Source of the DNA: VRUE01 sp044867645
GTDB lineage: Bacteria; Actinomycetota; Thermoleophilia; Solirubrobacterales; 70-9
NCBI GenBank assembly: GCA_044867645.1
Contig: JBIOVI010000050.1
Location: 1-42,063, forward strand
DNA: 42,063 bases
Reading direction: 5' to 3'
This document shows, in pieces, positions 17,421-24,897 of the stretch. The notes beneath the pieces are model-generated. The model made no database searches. It was not told where the DNA came from and worked only from the letters and a program-made list of their open reading frames with translations. The number at the start of each line of letters is the position of its first letter. The first letter of the stretch is position 1. A program made the translations under genes and the position numbers.

Positions 17421-19871
17421 TTATGCGGCGGCGGCTGAATCGCCGTGGGCGGGAGCCTCGACGGCGGGCTTCTCGCCGAGGGTGCCGGGACGCTCGTCCT
17501 CCCGCGGCGGGGCGACGCCGGCAAAAGGCGGAGGCGGGCTGGATACTGCCTCGCCATCCCCTTCCCCGCTCTCCATTTCCCGCGGCAACCGGCGGGAGAC
17601 GACTTTGGTCACACCGTCCCCGCCCATGGTGACGCCGTAGAGCACGTCGGCGGCGTCCATGGTCCGTTTCTGGTGGGTGACGATGACGAACTGTGCACGA
17701 TCGGAGAAGCGGCGGATCAGTTGCAGGAAACGGTCGATGTTGGCATCGTCGAGCGCCGCCTCGACCTCGTCGAGGATGTAGAAGGGGCAGGGGCGGGCAA
17801 GAAAGACGGCGAAGACGAAGGCCAGCGCGACCAGTGACTTCTCGCCGCCCGAGAGCAGCGAGAGCTTGCGGGTCGACTTGCCGGCCGGGGTGACCTCGAT
17901 CTCGACTCCGAGCTCCTCGCGCTCCTCTTCCTCCGATCCCTCCTCTCCCTCGTCCTCCTCCGCAATGTCTGCCTCGGCGTCGCGCAGCGGGCGCAGGCTG
18001 ACCCTTCGCAGCCGGCCCCTTCCACCTGGGAAGAGGTGCTCGACCATCTCCTCGAAGTTCTTCGCGGTCGCCTCGAAGGTCTGCTCGAAAGCACGCTCGA
18101 TCTCGCGATCGATGTCGCGGATCAATGCCTCCAGCTCGTGCATCCCCCGCTCGGTGTCCTCGCGCTGGCCCTGCAGCGACTCGACGTGCTCGCGGGCCTC
18201 CTCGTACTCTTGCTCGGCTAGCGGGTTGACCGGCCCGATCTGGCCGCGCCGCCGCTCCAGCCGCTGCAGTCGCCGATCGATCTCGTCTCGCTCCTCCTCG
18301 CTCAGGGGCTCCTCGGCGGGTCCGACCTCTTCGCCCAAACGCTCGGCGACGCTCGCCAGCTCCTTGGCGGCCTCGGCCCGCCGGTCGCCGAGGTGGGCCG
18401 CCTCCACCTGCGCCTCGGTAAGCGCGTCGGCGGCGGCCTTCATCTCTACCTGCAGCTCGGACTCCTCGCGCGAGCAGGCGCGCATTTCCTCGGCGATCGC
18501 ATCGCCGTCGCCCTCCCCACCGACGACTTTCGCTTCGATCCGCTCGACCCGCCCCCTGATCGCCGCCTCCGCGGCGGCACAGGCGCTCGCCGCGGCGCGG
18601 ACCTCGTCGAGCAGCTCTTCCCCGGCAGCGACCCGCTCGCGCAGCGCCTCGCGGTGCCGCTCGCCGAGCAGGCCCTCGGCACGCCGGGCGTGCCGTGCCG
18701 CTCGCTCCGCCCCACCCTGAATCGCGCCCAGCGCCGCCTCCCGCTCGGCCTCCGAGGAATCGCTCGAACGGGCCCGGGCAAGACCGTCGGATGCGGCGGC
18801 GATGCCGGCGTCGATCTCGCCCAGCTCCTGCTCCAGCTTGCGCACCCGCTCCACCGGGGCGCCCTCGGTCGAACCGAGGTCGAGAGTGAGCGGCCCGAAC
18901 TCCGCCCGCAGACCGTCGAGCGCGCCCGACAGCTCCGACTCGCGCGCGACGAGGGCGGCGGCGCGCACCGCGATCCGTTGCTGCTCGCCTCGCAGCTTGG
19001 TCAGCAGGCCCCACGCTTGGGTGCGCTCGCGGTCGCGCGCCGCGAAGCGCTCCTCGGCGGCACGCCGCCGCTCGCTCACCGCGGTCAGGCGCTTCTCGAT
19101 CGCCGCGCGCCGGTTGCGCGCCTCCGCGGCGGCCGCCTCCGCCGCCTCGGCTCGATCCTTGCCGAAGCGCAGTTCCTCGGCGACCAGGCGGCCGCGCAGC
19201 TCCAGCTCCTCGCGTTCGATCCGGGCGCCCAGCTCGGCCGCCTGGGCCTGGCGCTTCAATGGCCGCAAGCGGGCCCGCGCCTCGCGCTCCAGATCGAGAG
19301 CGCGGTCGAGGTTGTCGCGTGCGGCGCGCAGCTTCAGCTCGGCACGGCGGCGTCGCTTGCGGTGCTTGCCCAGCCCCGCCGCCTCCTCGACCAGGAGCCG
19401 GCGCTCGCGCGGCTTCGAGTGCACGATCGACTCGACCCGGCCCTGGCTGATCACCGAATGCATCTCACGCCCGAGGTTGGTGTCGGAGAGAACCTCGGCC
19501 ACGTCGACGAGGCGGCAACGGGCGCCGTTGAGGCGGTAGACGCCGTCGCCGGAGCGGTCGAGGCTGCGCTGAACGGCAATCTCCGAAAGCTCGGTCGCGG
19601 CGCGGCCCTCCGAGTTGTCGATCACGACCTCGACCTCGGCCGTCCGACGCTGGCCGACACCCTTGCCGCCGGCCGAGATCACGTCCTGCATCGAGGCGCC
19701 GCGGATCGCCCCGGGACTTTGCTCGCCCAGCGCCCAGAGCACCGCGTCGGTGATGTTCGACTTGCCGGAGCCGTTGGGTCCAACGATCACGCTGACGCCC
19801 GGAGAAAACTCCAGCTTGGTGCGCGCGGGGAACGACTTGAACCCCTTCATCTCGATCGATCTCAGATACAT
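17421..19871 (-). CDS. smc: SMC chromosome-organising ATPase, short form without recognisable hinge
   Basis: Head motifs are complete: YLRSIEMKGFKSF start, Walker A GPNGSGKSN (31-39), Q-loop ISQGRVE (Q143), signature LSGGEKSL (673-680), Walker B YILDEVEAALDDAN (698-711) and His733 switch. The protein is 816 residues, versus about 1150-1190 for usual bacterial SMC. Coiled coil runs from about 165 to 325 and again from about 400 to 600. Between them there is no globular 150-residue hinge, only a Gly/Ser/Pro-containing patch at about 325-385. The conserved GPVNPLAEQEYEE element after the C-terminal coil is present at 546. An acidic insert (632-655) and a Pro/Glu-rich tail (765-816) are additional. 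The order rnc-smc-ftsY is standard. Confidence 0.88.
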   Translation of the reverse strand: MYLRSIEMKGFKSFPARTKLEFSPGVSVIVGPNGSGKSNITDAVLWALGEQSPGAIRGASMQDVISAGGKGVGQRRTAEVEVVIDNSEGRAATELSEIAVQRSLDRSGDGVYRLNGARCRLVDVAEVLSDTNLGREMHSVISQGRVESIVHSKPRERRLLVEEAAGLGKHRKRRRRAELKLRAARDNLDRALDLEREARARLRPLKRQAQAAELGARIEREELELRGRLVAEELRFGKDRAEAAEAAAAEARNRRAAIEKRLTAVSERRRAAEERFAARDRERTQAWGLLTKLRGEQQRIAVRAAALVARESELSGALDGLRAEFGPLTLDLGSTEGAPVERVRKLEQELGEIDAGIAAASDGLARARSSDSSEAEREAALGAIQGGAERAARHARRAEGLLGERHREALRERVAAGEELLDEVRAAASACAAAEAAIRGRVERIEAKVVGGEGDGDAIAEEMRACSREESELQVEMKAAADALTEAQVEAAHLGDRRAEAAKELASVAERLGEEVGPAEEPLSEEERDEIDRRLQRLERRRGQIGPVNPLAEQEYEEAREHVESLQGQREDTERGMHELEALIRDIDREIERAFEQTFEATAKNFEEMVEHLFPGGRGRLRRVSLRPLRDAEADIAEEDEGEEGSEEEEREELGVEIEVTPAGKSTRKLSLLSGGEKSLVALAFVFAVFLARPCPFYILDEVEAALDDANIDRFLQLIRRFSDRAQFVIVTHQKRTMDAADVLYGVTMGGDGVTKVVSRRLPREMESGEGDGEAVSSPPPPFAGVAPPREDERPGTLGEKPAVEAPAHGDSAAAA

Positions 19872-19923
19872 CTCTAGTCCTCAGTCTCCAAGGCTGGCGT
19901 TTGAGTCGGACACGACCCCCTGC

Positions 19924-20598
19924 CTACAGCCCCCCGAGGCGCTTCAGCGCCTCCTCCGCCGCCATCTGCTCCGCTGCCTTCTTGCTTCGACCGGCTCCCG
20001 TCCCCACCCTCTCCTCGCCAACGGTCGCCTCTACCTCGAAGGTTCGCCGATGTGCGGGTCCCGATTCGCCGATCACGGCATAGGTTACGCGCGCCCGTCG
20101 CCGCGCGAGCAGCTCCTGAAGAGCCGACTTCGCATCTACCGGTGCTTGGGTGGCGTACTCGATCCGTGCCTCGAAGGCAGCTCCCACCGCCGCTGCTACG
20201 CGCTCGAAGCCGAAGGCGAGGAAGCAGGCGCCGATCAGCGCCTCGGTGACCTCGGGCAGCGGTCGCGAGCCGGCCAGCAGCACCTTGGCGGGAATCGCCT
20301 CCTCGGCTTTCGGCTCAGCCTCCTCCAGCATCTTCGGCACGCCCAACTCCTCGCCTACCTGGGCGCAGGAGACACCGCTCACCGCGTGGTTGTGGATCTT
20401 GGTGAGCCCGCCGGCATCGATGTCCGGGAAGCGCTGGGAGATCTCGGCCGCGACGGCGAGGGCGAGCACGCTGTCGCCCAGGTAGGCCAGCCGCTCGTAG
20501 GACTCGGGCCCATCTGTCCACGACGTGTGGGTGAGGGCACGGTTGCGCAGCTCGGCGGGCAGCTCCGCGACTAGATCCGCGAGCCGCTCGACGCTCAC
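19924..20598 (-). CDS. rnc: Ribonuclease III with altered catalytic residues
   Basis: The 224-residue protein has an RNase III domain (about 1-140) and a good double-stranded RNA-binding domain (about 150-220: DAKSALQELLARRR, GRSKKAAEQMAAEEAL). The signature normally ERLEFLGD reads ERLAYLGD, so the second catalytic Glu is Ala. The normal ADTFEALIGA reads PEVTEALIGA, with Glu for Asp, and the dimer-interface Glu of VNEE is Gly (VSGV). The remaining acids are kept. Start is GTG, overlapping the acpP stop (GTGA). It follows acpP and precedes smc; mutM, often found between rnc and smc in actinobacteria, is absent. Activity may be reduced or reorganised. Confidence 0.88.
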   Translation of the reverse strand: MSVERLADLVAELPAELRNRALTHTSWTDGPESYERLAYLGDSVLALAVAAEISQRFPDIDAGGLTKIHNHAVSGVSCAQVGEELGVPKMLEEAEPKAEEAIPAKVLLAGSRPLPEVTEALIGACFLAFGFERVAAAVGAAFEARIEYATQAPVDAKSALQELLARRRARVTYAVIGESGPAHRRTFEVEATVGEERVGTGAGRSKKAAEQMAAEEALKRLGGL

Positions 20599-20840
20599 GC
20601 CGGAGCGCGCTCCAGGACGAAGGAGACCGCATCCCCAACGGTGACGATCCGCGCGGCATCCTCCTCCGGAACTGAGATTTCGTAGCGATCCTCCAGCTCC
20701 ATCACCAGCTCGTAGAGGTCGAGCGAGTCGGCGTCGAGGTCCTCCTTGAAGCGAGTCTGCTCATCGATCTTGCCCGCGTCCACCTCGAGCTCCTCGGCGA
20801 GGTGGTCGCGCACAAGGTCAAAAATCTCGTCCCGGTTCAT
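20595..20840 (-). CDS. acpP: Acyl carrier protein
   Basis: An 81-residue ACP carrying growing acyl chains on 4'-phosphopantetheine. The prosthetic-group serine lies in DADSLDLYELVMELE (normally DSLD), and acidic helix II and the C-terminal TVGDAVSFV match. ATG 20840 is chosen because MNRDEIFDLVRDHLAEEL is the usual first helix. It lies 13 nt after plsX and overlaps rnc by 4 nt, giving the common plsX-acpP-rnc order. Confidence 0.95.
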   Translation of the reverse strand: MNRDEIFDLVRDHLAEELEVDAGKIDEQTRFKEDLDADSLDLYELVMELEDRYEISVPEEDAARIVTVGDAVSFVLERAPA

Positions 20841-20853
20841 GTTTGACTTCCTA

Positions 20854-21882
20854 TCACGCGTCCTCCTTGGTGGCCAGCGCGCTTCTCGTCGCACCACTCC
20901 GCGTCAGCAGCTCTGCGGTCTTCTCGACCGCCCCCACCTCGACGCAGCGCGCCGCCAGCCGCACCGCGTTGGCGATCCCCACGCCGGCAGCACTGCCGTG
21001 ACCGACCACCGCGATGCTCCGTAGGCCGAGCAGGATCGCACCGCCGGTCGTGTCGGGGTGGAGCTCGCGACGCAAGCCCCCGAGGGCCGGTCGCATCAAC
21101 AGGCCACCGAGCGTGGCGAGCGGATTGGAACGGGCGGCGTCGCGAATCGCGCTCGTGACCGTTCGCGCCGTCCCCTCCATCAGCTTCAGCGAGACGTTGC
21201 CGGTAAAGCCGTCGGTGACAACCACGTCGACGTCGCCGACGGGCAGGTCCCGACCCTCGACGTTGCCGACGAACTCGATCCCCCCGGTCCGCGCGAGCAG
21301 GGAATGGGCGGTGACCACCTCCTCCCTGCCCTTCCCCGCCTCCTCGCCAACAGAGAGCAGTCCCACCCTGGGGCGCTCGACCCCGAGCACCGCGGCGCTG
21401 AAGGCGGCGCCGAGGTAGGCAAACTGGACCAGGTGCTGAGCGCGCACTTCGACGTTGGCACCGACGTCGAGGAACAGCACCGGCCTGCCGGGGACAGGTA
21501 ACCGCACCGCGAGAGCGGGGCGCTGCACCCCCTGCAGGCGACGCAGGCCGAAGGTGGCGGCTGCCATCGTCGCCCCCGTGGAGCCCGGGCTTACCATCGC
21601 CGCCGCCCGCCCTTCGGCGACGTCGCGCGCCGCCCGCACCACCGAGGCATCCTTCCTCGCCCGCACCGCCGGCACCGGGTCCTCCTCGTTGGCGATCCAG
21701 TCCTCGGTCGCCACGACCTCGACCCCCTCGACACCGTCCAGCCCCAACTCGCCGGGGGGGCCGAAGACCCGCAGCCGGATTCCATCGGCGGCAGCCAGCC
21801 GCGCCCCCTCGGCGAGAGCGTCGAAGCCCTGCTCGGCACCGAAGCCGTCCAGGGCCACGGTCACGCCGCGCCCCGCCTGCAT
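20854..21882 (-). CDS. plsX: Phosphate acyltransferase PlsX
   Basis: PlsX makes acyl-phosphate from acyl-ACP for phosphatidic acid synthesis, working at the membrane surface with PlsY. The 342-residue protein has VALDGFGAEQG at the start (family VALDAMGGD, here with Phe for Met), SPGSTGATMAAATFGL, LFLDVGANVEVR, VGLLSVGEEAGKG, VTDGFTGNVSLKLMEG and a final HGSAAGVGIANAVR. ATG 21882 overlaps the rpmF stop (TGATG). It is followed by acpP, its substrate carrier. Confidence 0.95.
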   Translation of the reverse strand: MQAGRGVTVALDGFGAEQGFDALAEGARLAAADGIRLRVFGPPGELGLDGVEGVEVVATEDWIANEEDPVPAVRARKDASVVRAARDVAEGRAAAMVSPGSTGATMAAATFGLRRLQGVQRPALAVRLPVPGRPVLFLDVGANVEVRAQHLVQFAYLGAAFSAAVLGVERPRVGLLSVGEEAGKGREEVVTAHSLLARTGGIEFVGNVEGRDLPVGDVDVVVTDGFTGNVSLKLMEGTARTVTSAIRDAARSNPLATLGGLLMRPALGGLRRELHPDTTGGAILLGLRSIAVVGHGSAAGVGIANAVRLAARCVEVGAVEKTAELLTRSGATRSALATKEDA

Positions 21883-22097
21883 CACTCCTCGGCGTCGGGA
21901 GTGCGCGCGGTGGGATCGGCGATCGTGTGTTTGATCACCTCTCGCCCAGCGTAGGTACCGCAAGTCGGGCAAACCCGGTGCGGCAGACGGGGGCTGTGAC
22001 AGCGCGGACAGCGGTTGAGCCGCGCCTTGCCGGCCTTGTGGGTCGCACGCCGCTTGTCGCGACGGGTGCGGGAGGTTCTCTTCTTGGGGACGGCCAT
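21882..22097 (-). CDS. rpmF: 50S ribosomal protein L32
   Basis: A 71-residue L32. MAVPKKRTSRTRRDKRRATH start, then two zinc-binding pairs CPRC and CPTC. The Cys-containing form suggests zinc dependence. The stop overlaps the plsX ATG, so translation is coupled. The usual upstream partner yceD is not on this strand here. Confidence 0.95.
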   Translation of the reverse strand: MAVPKKRTSRTRRDKRRATHKAGKARLNRCPRCHSPRLPHRVCPTCGTYAGREVIKHTIADPTARTPDAEE

Positions 22098-22122
22098 CGG
22101 TCGCGGAATGGTAGCGGGGCGG

Positions 22123-22617
22123 TCAGTACGCCGCACGCACGACGGCCAGCCCATCGGCCTGCCAGGTGACCTCGCCGTCGCACCACTCGACCAGACGGTC
22201 CAACTCGTCGCCTTCGAAGGCGTCGCCGATGACGAGGGAGCGGGAGTGGTCCTTCACCCGCCTGACCAAGGCTTTCTTCTGCTCGTCGCTGAGGTCGTTC
22301 ACCGAGAGGACCGAGATGACCAGGTCCCAGGGCCCGTCCGGCAACGGGTCCTCCATGCGGGCCAGCTGCACGTCGTCGTAAGTCTGGCGGGCACGAAAGA
22401 CCATATCGGGGCTGGAGTCGAGGCCGACGACCCAAGCATCCGGATAGGCCTCGATCAATCGGCGCGTCGTCTCGCCAGTTCCCATGCCCAGCTCCAGGAC
22501 CCGCTCGGGGGCGAATGGGATCGCCTCGACAGCCTGTTCCTGCAGCTCGTCGTAGCGGGGAACCTTGGCGCGGATGCGCTCCAAGTACTCGTCGGGTGTC
22601 CAGTCGAATTGACCCAT
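22123..22617 (-). CDS. Class I SAM-dependent methyltransferase
   Basis: The 164-residue protein has SAM motif I VLELGMGTGETTRRL, motif II VVGLDSSPDM and the acidic DLVISVLSVNDLSDEQK segment. The Rossmann core is nearly all of the protein, so substrate recognition is not visible. ATG 22617 follows GAGG at about 7 nt. It stands 25 nt upstream of rpmF and is the probable first gene of the rpmF-plsX-acpP-rnc transcript, where yceD would be expected. Substrate is unknown. Confidence 0.82.
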   Translation of the reverse strand: MGQFDWTPDEYLERIRAKVPRYDELQEQAVEAIPFAPERVLELGMGTGETTRRLIEAYPDAWVVGLDSSPDMVFRARQTYDDVQLARMEDPLPDGPWDLVISVLSVNDLSDEQKKALVRRVKDHSRSLVIGDAFEGDELDRLVEWCDGEVTWQADGLAVVRAAY

Positions 22618-22671
22618 TTCGTAACCTCGTCGGAGGGAGCAATCGTAAGCGGCTGGGCGGAGGAGCTCGCA

Positions 22672-23196
22672 ATGGCCAAAGCGTCGACCACGATCATCGA
22701 CCTCGCACGGCTCTCCCTCGCACACGGCGAGGGAGCGCGGCTGGACCTACCGGTTCGGCTTGACCCCCTCGAACTGGGCGGGCAGAGCTACGGGCCCGTG
22801 GACGATTCGCGCGAGGTTCGCCTCGACGTCTCACGCCCGAGCAACGGCCACGCCTTCCGCCTGCGCTTCCCGCTACGCGTCGAGGGGCCCTGCATGCGCT
22901 GTCTCGAGCCGGCCGCGGTGGAGACCGAGGTCGACGCCCGCGAGGTCGATCGGTCGGATACCGAGGACGAAGAGCTGCGCAGTCCCTACGTGGTCGACGA
23001 CGAACTCGATCTGGGGCGCTGGGCTCACGACGCCGCGGTCCTCGCGATCCCTCCCCGAATCCTCTGCCGCCCCGACTGCGCCGGCCTCTGCCCGGTCTGC
23101 GGCGAGTCGCTCAACGACGCCGACCCGGCGGGCCACAAACACGACACGGGTCCAGATCCCCGCTGGAGCAAGCTCGACGAGCTCAAGCTCGAGTAA
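22672..23196 (+). CDS. yceD: YceD/DUF177 family protein
   Basis: The 174-residue DUF177 protein contains the characteristic GPCMRCLEP and, near the C-terminus, CRPDCAGLCPVCGESLN, four-cysteine pairs likely to hold zinc. The family is linked to 23S rRNA accumulation and normally precedes rpmF on the same strand. Here it is divergent from the methyltransferase and rpmF and convergent with the sepIVA-like gene, 3 nt from its stop. ATG 22672 is preceded by GGAGGAG. The identity is firm; the inverted arrangement is unusual. Confidence 0.92.
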   Translation: MAKASTTIIDLARLSLAHGEGARLDLPVRLDPLELGGQSYGPVDDSREVRLDVSRPSNGHAFRLRFPLRVEGPCMRCLEPAAVETEVDAREVDRSDTEDEELRSPYVVDDELDLGRWAHDAAVLAIPPRILCRPDCAGLCPVCGESLNDADPAGHKHDTGPDPRWSKLDELKLE

Positions 23197-23199
23197 GCG

Positions 23200-23682
23200 C
23201 TACTGCTGCTCGTCCAGCTCTGCGACCGGCTCTTCTTCGTCACGGCCGGCGAGCCGGTCGCGGCCGCGCTGCACGGCCGCGAGGAACTTCTGCAGGTTGA
23301 CCTCGAGCGTGTTGAGAATCTCGTCGGCGTAGTCCTCGGCACCGAGGCGGATCTCGCGCTCCCGGGTGCGGGCGTCCTCGACGATCTCGTCGGCGGCGCG
23401 CTCGGCCTGCTTGGTGACCTCCTCGTCGGAGATCAGGCGGGCCTGCTGCTCGCGCGCCTCGCGCACGATCCGCTCCGCCTCGCGTTTCGCCTCGGCGAGC
23501 ATCTCCTGGCGCTCCTTGACGATCCAGCGCGCCTGCTTGATCTCCTCGGGGATCGTCGCGCGCATCTGGTCGAGGAGGTCGTAGATCTCCTCGCGGTCCA
23601 CGCGCACCTGATCCGTGAGGGGCACGGGCCGGGCGTTGTGGACGACGTCGTCCAGCTTGTCTATGAGAACGAGAACGTCCAT
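23200..23682 (-). CDS. sepIVA: DivIVA-like coiled-coil protein, SepIVA type
   Basis: The 160-residue protein is almost wholly helical: LVLIDKLDDVVHNARPVPL N-terminus, then a long charged coiled coil (about 55-150) rich in Ala, Glu and Arg. In mycobacteria a similar gene next to yceD and rnc encodes SepIVA, needed for septation and pole growth. Location beside coaD and yceD supports this. It could also be called a DivIVA-domain protein without further function. ATG 23682; the 105-nt region upstream has repeat-like sites (23689-23791). Confidence 0.8.
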   Translation of the reverse strand: MDVLVLIDKLDDVVHNARPVPLTDQVRVDREEIYDLLDQMRATIPEEIKQARWIVKERQEMLAEAKREAERIVREAREQQARLISDEEVTKQAERAADEIVEDARTREREIRLGAEDYADEILNTLEVNLQKFLAAVQRGRDRLAGRDEEEPVAELDEQQ

Positions 23683-23688
23683 CAGCAG

Positions 23689-23791
23689 GGCGTAAGCCTA
23701 CGTGTCAGAGTCACTTTCGGTGAAGAAGCCGTGATTTCCTCGGCTTTTTGCAAACTCTCGCCCACGAAGGGCGCGGTTGGCAAAAGCCTAC
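23689..23791 (-). promoter_or_regulatory. Direct repeats and hairpins between coaD and sepIVA
   Basis: On the minus strand GTAGGCTTTTGCC (23791-23779) and GTAGGCTTACGCC (23701-23689) differ at two bases. Between them lie an AAGCCG/CGGCTT hairpin with an adjoining run of T on plus and a TCGCCC/GGGCGC hairpin. The hairpins could terminate coaD; the two 13-mers look like paired protein sites upstream of sepIVA. The first overlaps the end of coaD. Confidence 0.4.
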
Positions 23792-24288
23792 CTTTCGCCC
23801 AGGCGCTCCGTCATCGCGGCCGCCACCGGACCCGGAACGAGATCGGAAACGTCACCGCCGAAGGTCGCCATTTCCTTCACTCCGGTCGAGGATAGAAAGC
23901 TGTATTGGGGCGAGGCGATCATGTAGATGCTCTCGATCCCGGGATCCAGCTTGCGGTTGAGCTGCGCCATCTCGAACTCGTACTCGAAGTCGGAGATCGC
24001 CCGCAATCCCTTGGCGATTGCCCTCGCCCCCTGTTCGCGAGCGAACTCGACCAGGAGGTTGGAGAAGATCTTCGCCTCGACGTTGCCGAGGCTCGCGGTC
24101 GCTTCTTCGATCAGCGCCTTGCGCTCCTCGGCGGTGAAGAGGGTCTTGTCCTTGCGCATCGGGTTGTTGACGACGCCGACGACCACCCGCTCGAACACCT
24201 CGGAGCAGCGGGTGATGATGTCGAGGTGCCCGTTGGTCACTGGGTCGTAGCTGCCCGGACAGACGACCGTTCCATCGCGCTCGGCCAT
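23788..24288 (-). CDS. coaD: Phosphopantetheine adenylyltransferase
   Basis: CoaD transfers AMP to 4'-phosphopantetheine, the penultimate step of coenzyme A synthesis. The 166-residue protein carries CPGSYDPVTNGHLDII with the nucleotidyl-transferase HxGH-type motif (TNGH), the KGLRAISDFEYEFEMAQLNR block and SFLSSTGVKEMA, which corresponds to the ISSTxVR motif. ATG 24288 overlaps the rsmD stop (TGATG); a GTG three bases upstream is an alternative. The rsmD-coaD pair is widely conserved. Confidence 0.96.
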   Translation of the reverse strand: MAERDGTVVCPGSYDPVTNGHLDIITRCSEVFERVVVGVVNNPMRKDKTLFTAEERKALIEEATASLGNVEAKIFSNLLVEFAREQGARAIAKGLRAISDFEYEFEMAQLNRKLDPGIESIYMIASPQYSFLSSTGVKEMATFGGDVSDLVPGPVAAAMTERLGER

Positions 24289-24830
24289 CACTCCGCTCCT
24301 CGGTAAAAGGAGACGTCGGTGCCGCCGTAACGGCGCTGGCGGAGCGGCTGCAGGGAGTCGAGCCGCAAAGGCCGCCGAGCAGCGCTCTCGACTATCGCCC
24401 GCCCCCCCTCGGTGAGAAGACGCGGTAGATGTGTATTCAGTGCCTGCCCCACGCGGTCGGCGAGTTTATAGGGGGCGTCGACGAAGACAAGCTCGAAGCT
24501 GGCCGCGTCGGGTCCCTCGGCCCCGGCAGCCAGCCAGCGGCTGACCTCAGCGCGAACCAGCTCGGCCCGCTCACCGAGGCCGAGCCGCTCGACGTTGCCG
24601 AGCGCGGGCCGGGTGTCGCGATCCACCAGAACGGCCGTCGCGGCGCCGCGCGAGAGCGCCTCGATTGCCAGCGCCCCCGTGCCGCAGTAGAGGTCGAGGA
24701 CCCGGACATCGCTCACATCCCCAAGGGCGGAGAAAATTGCCTCGCGAACCCGATCGGAGGTGGGGCGAACCTTCCAGCCGCGCGGCGCGACAAGGCGCTG
24801 GCCCTTCAGCTCTCCGGCAATGACGCGCAT
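24288..24830 (-). CDS. rsmD: 16S rRNA (guanine-966 N2)-methyltransferase
   Basis: The 180-residue enzyme starts RVIAGELKGQRLVAP and has RPTSDRVREAIFSAL, SAM motif I VLDLYCGTGALAIEALSRGA, and the catalytic motif VDAPY in place of the usual DPPY. The second residue of DPPY thus is Ala, a mild departure. It methylates 30S particles at G966. It is coupled to coaD. A 47-nt inverted repeat separates it from recG. Confidence 0.93.
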   Translation of the reverse strand: MRVIAGELKGQRLVAPRGWKVRPTSDRVREAIFSALGDVSDVRVLDLYCGTGALAIEALSRGAATAVLVDRDTRPALGNVERLGLGERAELVRAEVSRWLAAGAEGPDAASFELVFVDAPYKLADRVGQALNTHLPRLLTEGGRAIVESAARRPLRLDSLQPLRQRRYGGTDVSFYRGAE

Positions 24831-24846
24831 CGCGCCACTCTGTCAT

Positions 24847-24893
24847 TTGCGTGTGAGGTTTGGACTGCCATGCGACCCCAAACTCACACGCAA
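24847..24893 (-). other. Long inverted repeat between recG and rsmD
   Basis: TTGCGTGTGAGGTTTGG (24847-24863) pairs with CCAAACTCACACGCAA (24878-24893), leaving one bulged G, around a 14-nt loop. It lies 4 nt after the recG stop and 16 nt before the rsmD ATG. There is no U-tract, so an mRNA processing or stabilising stem, or an operator, is as likely as a terminator. Confidence 0.55.
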
Positions 24894-24897
24894 GCGG

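Noticed and set aside
18393..19877. 494-codon plus-strand frame antisense to smc
   Set aside because: Shadow of the coiled-coil gene; no independent support.
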